From Bacteroidales bacterium (GTDB taxonomy: Bacteria > Bacteroidota > Bacteroidia > Bacteroidales > ML635J-15), in the NCBI GenBank assembly GCA_017617125.1, contig JAFZWY010000021.1, forward strand, positions 1 to 45,539: DNA of 45,539 bases, written 5' to 3'. Shown in pieces: positions 25,494-33,037 of this stretch (its first letter is position 1; the number at the start of each line of letters is the position of its first letter). A model generated the notes under the pieces. That model saw only the letters and a program-made list of their open reading frames with translations. It did no database searches and had not been told where the DNA came from. The position numbers and the translations under genes are program-made.

Positions 25494-26888
25494 CTAGAAT
25501 AGATATCCCATCTTCACATAGAAATTCAACATTTTGCCATTGTCCTGCTTGTTTAGTGCAGTTGCCCAGTCGACAGAAAGAATAAAATTCTCGTTCATGG
25601 CGACTTTTAATCCAACGCCTGCTGCTGAATGCGGCTTGTAGATTTCTTTGTTCGAGAGGTTGAAGTAGTCTTCGAACTTGTCGGTGCGGCCAGTTGCTAT
25701 GTTGTTGGTAGAAATGGCTGTTCTTACTTCATTTTCGTCAAGTTTGTAAGGCTGGGTTACCATACCTATGTCGAAGAACGGATTCAAGCCGATATAGAAG
25801 TGCTGCTTGCCTATGTCGAAGGTTACAATTTTTGTCCTGAGTTCAACATTCGCGTAGGCAAAACCATTAGCTAGAATTCTGTTACGCATAATTCCACGCA
25901 ACGAGTTTCCGCCACCAAGTCCTTCGTATATAACACGTTGTATAAAAAGTGTGTTTAGGTAGGTGTTCATGTAGAAAGGCGATTCGCCTACAATTGTGTT
26001 TTGCGTTCCGATTCGGTAGGCCAGAGTGATTCTGTCCTTGTATATCGGCACATAGTGTCTGAATGTGAAGTTGAACTTCAGGTTGTTGTATTCGGTTTGT
26101 TTGCCGAATGCCGCCGAGTAGGTGAAGAACGCATCTGTATAAATTCCTCGCGACGGGTTTGAGCGCTTGTCGCGGCTGTCGAAGGTGATGCCGCCACGTA
26201 CGTACGGATGCCATCCTCCGTTGGCTTCGTCGGGCTTTATTATGCCCCAGTTGCGGTATAGCTCGTAAAGTCCCTGAACCGACGGGTCGAGATATTTGAT
26301 GTCTGTCGGCTGGCGCTTGCCGTTGAGCATGGCAATGTCGCACTCGTCAATCATATATCCCAGTACGCCAAGGCCTGCATTCCATTTCCACGAACCAGAG
26401 ATTGTTCCCTCGATGTCGGCGGCAACGCGTACAAGGTCGCGCTTGTACTTGTAGAATGCACGCGAAAGGTATTCGCTCGAGTCCTTCTTTGCATTGTGCC
26501 AGCCCATGTGGTACAATGTCGAGTAGCCGTTGTAGCCGTAGAAGTCGCACATTGCGTCGGGCAGGTACGATACGTCAATAGTTAGACGATGGTCGGGGAT
26601 AAGGTATTTGGAGTCGTAGAAGAAACGGAAAAGTCCGTATCTTTTGGTTGTGTATGCGGCCTCCACATAGAACGAATGTATGTATTCGGGATATTGGCTT
26701 CCGTCACCGTAATAGTATATGTTCGACAAAGCACCGAACTGGAATCCGAGGTCGGCATCGTATGCGATGCTCGGCAATATGCCGAAGTTCCATCCAGTCT
26801 TGACCTTCGATGTGTCTTTTGCTTCTGTTGTTGCCATTGCGTTGATTGCGATGAGGGCAATAATGGCAAGTGTTATAAGTTTCCTCAT
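25494..26888 (-). CDS. Omp85/BamA-like outer-membrane beta-barrel (surface antigen)
   Basis: 464 aa. Signal peptide MRKLITLAIIALIAINAMA then TTE. No POTRA repeats: the mature protein goes almost straight into a 16-strand-type barrel with alternating aromatic strands and ends in F (YVKMGYLF), as outer-membrane barrels do. GLGGGNSLRGIMRNRI (about 320-335) corresponds to the (V/L)RGxxR motif of the Omp85 L6 loop, although it reads LRGxxRN. VRGGITFDSRDKRSNPSRGIY is the typical Omp85 'DxRDxxxNPxxGxY' stretch. Stand-alone barrels of this kind in Bacteroidota have no defined role. It follows the DUF819 gene by 19 nt, so it is likely in one operon. Confidence 0.87.
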   Translation of the reverse strand: MRKLITLAIIALIAINAMATTEAKDTSKVKTGWNFGILPSIAYDADLGFQFGALSNIYYYGDGSQYPEYIHSFYVEAAYTTKRYGLFRFFYDSKYLIPDHRLTIDVSYLPDAMCDFYGYNGYSTLYHMGWHNAKKDSSEYLSRAFYKYKRDLVRVAADIEGTISGSWKWNAGLGVLGYMIDECDIAMLNGKRQPTDIKYLDPSVQGLYELYRNWGIIKPDEANGGWHPYVRGGITFDSRDKRSNPSRGIYTDAFFTYSAAFGKQTEYNNLKFNFTFRHYVPIYKDRITLAYRIGTQNTIVGESPFYMNTYLNTLFIQRVIYEGLGGGNSLRGIMRNRILANGFAYANVELRTKIVTFDIGKQHFYIGLNPFFDIGMVTQPYKLDENEVRTAISTNNIATGRTDKFEDYFNLSNKEIYKPHSAAGVGLKVAMNENFILSVDWATALNKQDNGKMLNFYVKMGYLF

Positions 26889-26907
26889 GATGTTGATTTT
26901 TAGGCGT

Positions 26908-28125
26908 TTAGAATAATTTTAAGAGATAAGCGATGCCGACACCCATGTAAGTGCCGATTGCATATCCGATAAGTCCTATTACTATACCGCTGATAAGCAC
27001 TTTCTTGTTGCCCATTGCACCTACTACCGGCGGAATAAATGGCGGCGAGCAGAAAAGCCCCACTTGTGCCACGGTGTATAGGTCGCCGTTGATTTTTGCA
27101 AAACGGCAGAATATAATGTGGACAATTACTGACACCAGCATTATGTACAGCACGAACAGTCCGAGCGAAACAGCCGACATGTCGATGTTGTACGGATTGA
27201 ACTGCGATGCTACTACTATGCTGAATATCAAAATGAAAATCATGCCAAGTTCGAAAGTTTTCGGCAGTTCGCGGATTTTCTTCGAGAATGATGCTATAAT
27301 CGATAGGGTGGTGATGGTAAGGATGATTACAAGTTCGTTGAGTTTGCCCGTGCCAGCTTCCTTGTCGCCTACGACGCCAAGGTTGTAGAGCAAGAGCGAC
27401 AAACCTGCGCCAACGGCAAGGAATGCGATCGACAGGAGCAGACCGAGCATTGTCCTTGGGAAGACTTTCTTGTTGAGCATCTTGCCATAATTTTCTATGC
27501 CATGTTCTTCCATTTTCTTGCTGCCGTGGCTTACTATTGCCGACGATTCGTCTGGAAATGGCAGTATCTTTCTGAAAAATTTGTATCCGCCACCTGTTAT
27601 GAATAGTATAAGTGGGAATGTAATGAGCATCTGGAAGGTAAGCACAAGTGTTATGGTTGTCGGGTCAACACCAAGTGCAGCGCCCAAAGCGTTGAAGTTC
27701 ATGGTTCCGCCAGTGTATATGCCTGTCATCATTGCCGAAACGTTTGCAATGTCGTTTACGCCCGAATTGCGGAAGATGAAAAATCCGGTAATTACAGCAG
27801 TTGCGATTGCTATTATTCCACCCACAAGGGCAAGTATAGTTTTAGGCAGAGAACGTGTCCATAGCTTGAAGTCGCAGTTGAACAGCATAAGCGGAATGGC
27901 AATAGGAACCGAGATGTTCATTATCAGCTTCTGTATGCTTTCGAAGGTTGCTGCCTCGGCTGTGCAGGGGTCGAAAGTGACGAATCCGGTGAGGCTCATT
28001 ATTATGCCTACAGCATAGGCCAATATAACTGTGCCTATTTTTTGTAGTATTTTCCATTTGTGGAATGCCGAAACTATAATTATTGGAAATAGCAGGTAGA
28101 TTGATATTGCAATAATTGATCGCAT
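26908..28125 (-). CDS. DUF819 family inner-membrane permease-like protein
   Basis: 405 aa, about 11-12 TM helices. Family signatures: LAYAVGIIMSLTG (helix 2), MNISVPIAIPLMLFNCDFKLW, MMTGIYTGGTMNFNALGAALG (the glycine-rich 'TGGTxNxxA' motif) and, near the C-terminus, VGLFCSPPFIPPVVGAMGNKKVL. The DUF819 (YjcL-like) family is of unknown substrate; the fold resembles CPA/bile-acid-type secondary transporters with two inverted halves. I chose the ATG at 28125 (MRSIIAISIYLL); the frame extends 42 codons upstream, but that part is not membrane-like and crosses the promoter box at 28150. The Omp85-like barrel gene follows in the same direction. Confidence 0.88.
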   Translation of the reverse strand: MRSIIAISIYLLFPIIIVSAFHKWKILQKIGTVILAYAVGIIMSLTGFVTFDPCTAEAATFESIQKLIMNISVPIAIPLMLFNCDFKLWTRSLPKTILALVGGIIAIATAVITGFFIFRNSGVNDIANVSAMMTGIYTGGTMNFNALGAALGVDPTTITLVLTFQMLITFPLILFITGGGYKFFRKILPFPDESSAIVSHGSKKMEEHGIENYGKMLNKKVFPRTMLGLLLSIAFLAVGAGLSLLLYNLGVVGDKEAGTGKLNELVIILTITTLSIIASFSKKIRELPKTFELGMIFILIFSIVVASQFNPYNIDMSAVSLGLFVLYIMLVSVIVHIIFCRFAKINGDLYTVAQVGLFCSPPFIPPVVGAMGNKKVLISGIVIGLIGYAIGTYMGVGIAYLLKLF

Positions 28126-28149
28126 AATATGTATTTTATGTTTCAGATG

Positions 28150-28157
28150 CAAAAATA
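28150..28157 (-). promoter_or_regulatory. -7 box of DUF819/Omp85 operon
   Basis: TATTTTTG on the minus strand fits TAnnTTTG, 24 nt before the ATG at 28125. No clear TTG -33 box. Confidence 0.45.
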
Positions 28158-28223
28158 AATGGTTTTTACACTGAAATTGTTGAAGAAAAAGGCATTTAAT
28201 TAAACGTATGCTGTTAATACCAT

Positions 28224-28258
28224 AAAAAAAGGGGGCGCCATAAAGACGCACCCCTTAT
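28224..28258 (-). terminator. Intrinsic terminator of the M16 protease gene
   Basis: On the minus strand AAGGGGTGCG pairs with CGCCCCCTT (one bulge or mismatch), followed by seven T's. It lies 22 nt after the M16 stop codon and just upstream of the DUF819 promoter, so it separates the two units. Confidence 0.8.
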
Positions 28259-28279
28259 CTTAAAAATATGAAAAAGCCG

Positions 28280-31081
28280 TTATTTTTCAGGTACAAGGCG
28301 AACCTTTACGTAGCTGTCGAACTTAAAGTATTTGCCGGCAGCCTTTGTCATCTGGTCTTTGTTGATGCCATTGATACGTGCATCTTCGCTCTTTGCCTCT
28401 TCGGGAGTAATGTCGCCCTCTACAAGGTCAATGATGAGGCCTCTCCAGTATCTGTTTTCCTTAACTTCGGTTTCGTGTTCGCGTCTCTTCTTCTCGATGG
28501 TCTTTGCGATTTCTTCATCGTTGATTTCACCGTTCTGGAGAGACTTGATAACGTTGAAAATCTTTTCCTTGAGTTCGGGTTCTCTTGCAGGGTCGCAGCT
28601 GTAGAAAATCTGGACTGCATATCTTCCTGTAGGCTTGTTTGAAGTCATAGGATATGCACCTATAGAATATACGCCGCTTTCCTTTTCGCGGATCTGTTCG
28701 AGGAGCTTGGTGGTGAGGATCTTGCAGACAGCATCGATTTCGGTGTTGTTCTCTGCATTGTATTCAAAATCACCGTGGAACATTATGATTTCGATGCACT
28801 TGTCGTCCTTACCTTTCTTAACATCCTTTTCGATACCACCCTTAGGAGGACGAATGCCGAGGTCGACGAAAGTTTCGGTGCGCTGAACAGTTTCGAGCGA
28901 TGCCAGGTATTTTTCAATTATCGGCTTTGCCTTCTTGCTGTCGATATTGCCGACAAAGTAGAATGTGAAGTTGCATGGGTCGTTGAAGCGCTGCTTGTAG
29001 AACTTGCTCATGTTCTTGAAGTTAACTTCGTCGAGCATAGCTGGAGTCATAGGTTTGCGGTATTCGCTGTAGTTGGCCATGAGCCATCTCATCGAATCCT
29101 GCCATACGCTCTGCGGGTCGAGGCTTGCGTTTTCGAGCAGACCCTTCTGCTTTTCGATGTACGACTTGAAAGCATCTTCGTTGAACTTAGGCTGTGTGAA
29201 ATAAGCGTATACAAGTTCGAGCATTGTTTCGAAACCTTCAACGTCGCATCCGCCGACGAAACCTTCTTCGGTTTCACCGATGTATGGCGATACGTGAGCA
29301 TTCTTGCCAGAGAGGTATTTCTGAAGTTCGGTTGCATCGTAGTTACCGAGACCGCTTTCGTCCATTACGTCGGTAATGCATTGAATCGTGAGAGCGTCAT
29401 TTGCATTGTATTTTGAGTAACCGCCTTCGCTCTTTGCTGTCATTGTGATTTCGTCGGCCTTGAAGTCGGTGTGCTTGATAACAACCTTAACACCGTTGCT
29501 CAAAGTCCAGGTTTCGTATCCGAAATCCTTGTTGGTAGCCTTTTTTGCAACCTTTCCCTTAGGTCCGAGAGCATCTACGAGAGGCTTGTCGGCAACCTTG
29601 TCGACGTAAGGTTCTGTGCTGGTCTGGTTTGCTTCCTCGAAAGCCTTTCTAATCTGTGCTTCGGTCGGGAGCTTTGAACCTGGCTTTTCGGGAGCCATAG
29701 CGAAAACAACACAGTTTTCGTCGGTAATCATTGTGGTAGCATAGTTGTTGACTTCGTCAAGTGTGATTTCTGGAATATACTTGTTGTAGAGCTGGTGTTC
29801 GTATTCGGCGCTCATGTATACTGAGTGAGGCGGCATGAAGTTAGCCTGGTATTCTTTTACATAGCTTTCAGATTTTTGCTTGTCGCGTTCGTTGTACTGC
29901 TTGTCAATCATTTTAAGCATGTCCTTCTTTGCGCGGTCAAGCTCGGTCTGGGTAAATCCATGCTGAATCATTCTCTGGTTTTCGGTTGCAAGAACTCTTA
30001 CTGCGTTTTCGATCTTGTCGTTCTGAAGCATTGCGAAGTTCATGAATGCGTCCTTTCCGCCCATGAACGACGAGTAAGCTCCGGCAGCCTGTACGAAAGG
30101 AGGATTTGGCGACATGGCGATTTCGGCGAAACGTGCCGACAACATCTGCGACATAAGCATCGAAACCATATCGCGGCGAGCATCTGCTACTGTAACGGTC
30201 TTGGTCTGCGGGTGCTTATAGAGAATCTGGATCATAGTTTGAGGACATTCGGGATCGGTTGCAAACGAAACAATAGTTTCCTTGTTGTCAGGAATGATTT
30301 CTACTGGACGTGGCTTTGCATTTTCGGGAGCAGGAATCTGCGAGAAGAGTTTCTTTACGCGAGCTTCCATGTCGGCAACGTCGAAGTCGCCAACGATTAT
30401 AACAGCCATAAGGTCTGGACGATACCATGTCTTGTAGAAGTCCTTTATTACCTTCGGGTCGAAGTTGTCGACAACTTCCATAAGGCCTATCGGGGTGCGT
30501 TCTGCATATTTCGAACCGTTGAACAATGCATTGAGCATTTTGGTCTGGATGCGTTCCTGTGCACCCTGGCTCAAACGCCATTCTTCGTGGATAACGCCTC
30601 TTTCGTCGTTAATCATATCGTCGTCGAACGAAAGTTCGTGAGCCCAGTCGTAAAGTACGAGCAAGCCCTTGTCGATGAATTCGCTGCTATCGGTCGGCAC
30701 CTTGATGCCGTATACTGTTTCGTCGAACGAAGTATATGCGTTTACTTCGTGACCGAACTGCATACCTATCGATTCAAGGTAGTTTACAAGTTCGTTCTTG
30801 CTGAAGTGCGTACTTCCGTTGAATGCCATGTGCTCGGTAAAGTGAGCCAAACCGCGCTGTTCTTCGGTTTCGAGAACAGAACCTGCATATACGGCAAGTG
30901 TGAGTTCTGCACGATTTTCGGGAATTGAATTCTGTCTAATATAATAGGTAAGCCCGTTGTCGAGTTTGCCTACGATTACTTTAGGGTCGTTTGGCAACTT
31001 GTCGGAAAGTGCCATTCCCTGCGAAAATGCTGCTCCAATGCCTAATATCAAAGCGAACAGCAAGAGTGTGAATCTTTTCAT
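28280..31081 (-). CDS. M16 family zinc metalloprotease (insulinase/pitrilysin-like), exported
   Basis: 933 aa. Signal peptide MKRFTLLLFALILGIGAAFS then QG. Inverted zinc motif HxxEH as H80-F-T-E83-H84 in GLAHFTEHMAFNGS, with the downstream acidic ligand in the INDERGVIHEEWR stretch (about residues 157-169). The length covers two M16 halves: an active N-half and an inactive C-half (from about 540, GYETWTLSNGVKVVIKHTDF) that lacks the zinc site, as is normal for two-domain members. In Bacteroidota such proteins are periplasmic or outer-membrane-associated peptidases that degrade unfolded peptides. It is preceded 56 nt upstream by the MORN lipoprotein gene but has its own -7 box, and it ends in a terminator. 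Confidence 0.95.
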   Translation of the reverse strand: MKRFTLLLFALILGIGAAFSQGMALSDKLPNDPKVIVGKLDNGLTYYIRQNSIPENRAELTLAVYAGSVLETEEQRGLAHFTEHMAFNGSTHFSKNELVNYLESIGMQFGHEVNAYTSFDETVYGIKVPTDSSEFIDKGLLVLYDWAHELSFDDDMINDERGVIHEEWRLSQGAQERIQTKMLNALFNGSKYAERTPIGLMEVVDNFDPKVIKDFYKTWYRPDLMAVIIVGDFDVADMEARVKKLFSQIPAPENAKPRPVEIIPDNKETIVSFATDPECPQTMIQILYKHPQTKTVTVADARRDMVSMLMSQMLSARFAEIAMSPNPPFVQAAGAYSSFMGGKDAFMNFAMLQNDKIENAVRVLATENQRMIQHGFTQTELDRAKKDMLKMIDKQYNERDKQKSESYVKEYQANFMPPHSVYMSAEYEHQLYNKYIPEITLDEVNNYATTMITDENCVVFAMAPEKPGSKLPTEAQIRKAFEEANQTSTEPYVDKVADKPLVDALGPKGKVAKKATNKDFGYETWTLSNGVKVVIKHTDFKADEITMTAKSEGGYSKYNANDALTIQCITDVMDESGLGNYDATELQKYLSGKNAHVSPYIGETEEGFVGGCDVEGFETMLELVYAYFTQPKFNEDAFKSYIEKQKGLLENASLDPQSVWQDSMRWLMANYSEYRKPMTPAMLDEVNFKNMSKFYKQRFNDPCNFTFYFVGNIDSKKAKPIIEKYLASLETVQRTETFVDLGIRPPKGGIEKDVKKGKDDKCIEIIMFHGDFEYNAENNTEIDAVCKILTTKLLEQIREKESGVYSIGAYPMTSNKPTGRYAVQIFYSCDPAREPELKEKIFNVIKSLQNGEINDEEIAKTIEKKRREHETEVKENRYWRGLIIDLVEGDITPEEAKSEDARINGINKDQMTKAAGKYFKFDSYVKVRLVPEK

Positions 31082-31112
31082 TTGTATTTTTAATTTATAA
31101 TTTTTCTGGTCG

Positions 31113-31120
31113 CAAAATTA
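31113..31120 (-). promoter_or_regulatory. -7 box of M16 protease gene
   Basis: TAATTTTG on the minus strand fits TAnnTTTG and lies 31 nt before the ATG at 31081. No TTG at the expected -33 distance. Confidence 0.45.
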
Positions 31121-31137
31121 TGCCAAAGAAACGTACG

Positions 31138-31683
31138 TTAACGTGAAAGATTTCTTAAACTGTCAGGGGTGTTTATAAGTTGAACTTGTTCAATAACTTT
31201 ACCCTTTTCGTAAATAACCTTCATGGCTTCGGTGCCGTCTTCGAGGTGGAATGTCCAGATGCCTTCGGCAGTATCGTTTACATACGACTTGTTGTACTGC
31301 ACCTGTCCGTTTACGTAATATACCTTGTTGTCGCCGTGGCGCAGGCCGTGTTTGTAGTCGCCGACGCTCCATACTTTGCCGCATTCGTACCATGCAGTCC
31401 AGCGTCCGTCGCGAAGCCCATCGCTGTCGAGTGGACCTTCCATGCAGATGTTGCCGTTCTTGTAGTAGCGTTTTTCATATTTTGCCGTAGTGGTGTCGGC
31501 CTTGTCGAAGAATTTTATGCGACGTGTTTCACCGCTGTCGAAAGTGTCGGTTACGGAGTAGTCGTAAACGGTTGCAAGAGTGTCGGTTGTGAGTACTTCT
31601 GGAATTGGTTTTTCGGTTTCGCCTTTGCACGATAATAATGTGTAGGCTGTTGCGAATGCAAGAATTATGATGAGTTTTTTCAT
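31138..31683 (-). CDS. MORN-repeat lipoprotein (YwqK-type)
   Basis: 181 aa. Lipoprotein signal MKKLIIILAFATAYTLLSC with lipobox L-L-S-C. From about residue 68 it has MORN-type repeats: YYKNGNICMEGPLDSDGLRD, GRWTAWYECGKVWSVGDYKH, GLRHGDNKVYYVNGQVQYNK, EGIWTFHLEDGTEAMKVIYE. Repeats of this variant appear in proteins annotated 'toxin-antitoxin YwqK family antitoxin', a label taken from a Bacillus neighbourhood; a real antitoxin role here is unsupported, since no toxin is adjacent. Likely an outer-membrane or periplasmic lipoprotein. It lies 80 nt downstream of upp and 56 nt upstream of the M16 gene, all on the same strand. Confidence 0.83.
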   Translation of the reverse strand: MKKLIIILAFATAYTLLSCKGETEKPIPEVLTTDTLATVYDYSVTDTFDSGETRRIKFFDKADTTTAKYEKRYYKNGNICMEGPLDSDGLRDGRWTAWYECGKVWSVGDYKHGLRHGDNKVYYVNGQVQYNKSYVNDTAEGIWTFHLEDGTEAMKVIYEKGKVIEQVQLINTPDSLRNLSR

Positions 31684-31694
31684 TTTTTTTATTG

Positions 31695-31714
31695 AGACGC
31701 AAGATTTTGCGTCT
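31695..31714. repeat. 20-nt perfect palindrome (8+4+8), dispersed family copy 2
   Basis: AGACGCAA-GATT-TTGCGTCT, between upp and the MORN lipoprotein gene. It has the same arm length, loop length and GACG/CGTC core as the elements at 11668 and 37476. It is followed on the upp side by the near-repeats TCAATTATCAATTGTC (about 31740-31755). Confidence 0.6.
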
Positions 31715-31763
31715 TTACCTATTTTAATAATTATTAATTGTCAATTATCAATTGTCCATTCGT

Positions 31764-32420
31764 TTATTCTGTTTTTTCTCCGAAGGCCAAGTCGCCGGCA
31801 TCGCCCATTCCTGGGACTATGTACGATTTTACTGTAAGTTCGTCATCGATAGCTCCGGTCCATACGGTTATCGTGCTTTCGGGCAGAACCCTTTCGATGT
31901 AGTCGAGTCCTTCGCGGCTTGCGATGACGGCGGCCACGTGCACGTGCTTAGGCGTTCCGTATTCGAGCAGTCCCTTGTATGCCAATTCGATGCTGCTGCC
32001 ACTAGCGAGCATCGGGTCACATATTATTACTTGTTTGTCGTCGATTGACGGCGATGTTATATAGTCGATTTTTACTTCGAACTTGCCGTTCTTTTTGTAT
32101 TTGCGGTAGCCTGCAACGAAAGCGCTTTCGGCATGGTCGAAAAAGTTGAGGAATCCCTTGTACATCGGAAGTCCTGCGCGAAGGATAGTCGCTAGTACTG
32201 GCTGATCCTTGAGCGTTGGTACCGTGGCGATGCCGAGAGGTGTTATAACGTCTTCCTCTGCAAAAGGTAGGCGTTTGCTGATTTCGTATGCCATAATTTC
32301 GCCTATGCGCGTGAGGTTGTTGCGGAAACGCAATCTTTCCTGTTGAATCTGAACGTCCCTTACTTCCGACAGAAACTGGTCGAGTAAGCTTCCCTTGCCA
32401 CCTAAATTAATTATCTTCAT
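31764..32420 (-). CDS. upp: Uracil phosphoribosyltransferase
   Basis: 218 aa. It makes UMP from uracil and PRPP (pyrimidine salvage), cytosolic. Signatures: VLATILRAGLPMYKGFLNFF (type I PRTase core), VIICDPMLASGSSIELAYK (PRPP-binding loop, DPMLASGxS) and YIVPGMGDAGDLAFG at the C-terminus (uracil recognition, the GxxGDAGDxxFG motif). Length and start agree with the family (MKIINLGGKGSLLDQFLSEV). It is the first gene of a minus-strand run upp - MORN lipoprotein - M16, but the gaps and the palindromic element argue for at least partly separate units. A weak box, TAATTTTA, lies upstream near 32460. Confidence 0.97.
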   Translation of the reverse strand: MKIINLGGKGSLLDQFLSEVRDVQIQQERLRFRNNLTRIGEIMAYEISKRLPFAEEDVITPLGIATVPTLKDQPVLATILRAGLPMYKGFLNFFDHAESAFVAGYRKYKKNGKFEVKIDYITSPSIDDKQVIICDPMLASGSSIELAYKGLLEYGTPKHVHVAAVIASREGLDYIERVLPESTITVWTGAIDDELTVKSYIVPGMGDAGDLAFGEKTE

Positions 32421-32610
32421 AATCCTATAGTTTATTATTAATAATCGGTTGTAAAATTAATCCTTTGATTTGTAATGGAGAAAATTTTTTTTTGGTTTTG
32501 TAGCAGATGTGAAATTTTCTGGTAATATACTGGCTGTCAGTATTTTGCAGTAAGTGCGAATTATAATACCATTAATGACTTGTGTTTTGTTTGGTAAAAA
32601 ACCAAATAAC

Positions 32611-32653
32611 TTTTTATCAGTAGGGAATAATTATTATTGCCTATTGATAAAAA
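32611..32653. other. Long AT-rich hairpin upstream of candidate sRNA 1
   Basis: TTTTTATCA-g-TAGG pairs with CCTA-t-TGATAAAAA, 13 bp with one mismatch, loop of 15 nt. A smaller hairpin TTTGGT/ACCAAA lies just before it (about 32590-32606). Its 3' arm overlaps the promoter at 32637-32666. On the plus or minus strand the T-runs could also make it a weak terminator. Confidence 0.45.
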
Positions 32654-32666
32654 ATCTATATTTTTG
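32637..32666 (+). promoter_or_regulatory. Consensus promoter in gene-free region (candidate sRNA 1)
   Basis: TTG (32637-32639), 19 nt, TATTTTTG (32659-32666), a full consensus match. The next annotated protein gene is 370 nt away, beyond two terminators, so this promoter must serve something in between. Confidence 0.6.
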
Positions 32667-32671
32667 TGTTC

Positions 32672-32749
32672 GAAAAAGCAAGTGCAGATGCCTGCTGTTG
32701 TTTTTTTGATGCTTATATGGCACTTCGTAGGGTACGAAAGGCTTTTTTT
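32672..32749 (+). ncRNA. Candidate small RNA 1 (about 75-80 nt)
   Basis: A transcript from the promoter at 32637-32666 would begin near 32670 and could end at the terminator at 32719-32749. It would hold a hairpin CAAgtGCAG-ATGC-CTGCtgTTG (32680-32700) followed by seven T's, itself terminator-like. The transcript covers the start of a 29-codon ORF (32688-32777), so a small-protein mRNA is the other reading. No Rfam family recognised. Confidence 0.35.
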
Positions 32750-32777
32750 GACAAAAAAAGGAGAAGAGCGTATCTGA
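32688..32777 (+). CDS. Possible 29-aa hydrophobic small protein
   Basis: ATG at 32688, about 18 nt after the predicted start of transcription. It encodes MPAVVFLMLIWHFVGYERLF followed by a basic/acidic tail LTKKGEERI. A hydrophobic N-half with a charged C-end is what membrane micropeptides look like, but the terminator-like hairpin at 32719-32749 lies inside the ORF. Length and composition alone do not exclude chance. It competes with the small-RNA reading of the same stretch. Confidence 0.2.
   Translation: MPAVVFLMLIWHFVGYERLFLTKKGEERI
32719..32749 (+). terminator. Terminator-like hairpin inside the intergenic region
   Basis: GCaCTTCGTA pairs with TACGAAaGGC around GGG, followed by seven T's (32743-32749). 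Confidence 0.5.
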
Positions 32778-32845
32778 AAGTATATAAAAAGTGTGTCATA
32801 TTGTAGATAAAAATATACTACTTGTCTAATATTGAAAAAATATGC

Positions 32846-32875
32846 TTGCCAGTATGTAATAAGTAGTTATTTTTG
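32846..32875 (+). promoter_or_regulatory. Consensus promoter of candidate sRNA 2
   Basis: TTG (32846-32848), 19 nt, TATTTTTG (32868-32875), a full consensus match. It lies about 70 nt before a strong terminator and has no coding frame after it. Confidence 0.65.
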
Positions 32876-32879
32876 CATC

Positions 32880-32980
32880 ACAATCAGACAGCGAAAGTAG
32901 TCTGGTTATTTAAATTGCCCTCATATTATCAAACTTTATTTTAACCTCCGTTAGAATCCCAAGCTTTCGGAGGTTTTTTT
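32880..32980 (+). ncRNA. Candidate small RNA 2 (about 100 nt)
   Basis: Bounded by a full consensus promoter (32846-32875) and a strong intrinsic terminator (32943-32980). Predicted layout: 5' hairpin AATCAGAC (32882-32889) with GTCTGGTT (32900-32907; one wobble) and a 10-nt loop AGCGAAAGTA, an unpaired AT-rich middle of about 35 nt (32908-32942) suited to base pairing with targets, then the terminator stem. There is no ORF of useful length. It lies directly upstream of lpxD but ends before the lpxD promoter, so it is not an lpxD leader. I recognise no known family. Confidence 0.6.
32943..32980 (+). terminator. Strong intrinsic terminator upstream of lpxD
   Basis: AACCTCCG (32943-32950) pairs perfectly with CGGAGGTT (32968-32975), followed by a T-run to 32980. 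There is no plus-strand gene before it within the window's previous 13 kb of plus-strand-free DNA (25.3-32.9 kb), so it must end a non-coding or tiny transcript. Confidence 0.85.
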
Positions 32981-32981
32981 A

Positions 32982-33011
32982 TTGTTCCCCCGATTTTATT
33001 TGTTAACTTTG
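32982..33011 (+). promoter_or_regulatory. Promoter of lpxD (and probably mfd)
   Basis: TTG (32982-32984), 19 nt, TAACTTTG (33004-33011), a full consensus match; leader of about 23 nt to the ATG at 33038. Confidence 0.7.
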
Positions 33012-33037
33012 CATTTCGTATTGTAATTATTGAGACA

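Noticed and set aside
29825..30928. 367-codon plus-strand ORF opposite the M16 gene
   Set aside because: Exactly inside the M16 protease coding frame on the other strand; Cys/His/Phe-rich composition and no family match, so a shadow.
31138..31683. Antitoxin role for the MORN-repeat lipoprotein
   Set aside because: The YwqK 'antitoxin' label comes from a different genomic setting; here the protein is a lipoprotein with no toxin next to it.
32880..33037. Riboswitch or attenuator leader of lpxD
   Set aside because: A separate consensus promoter lies between the terminator and lpxD, so the structured RNA is not part of the lpxD leader.
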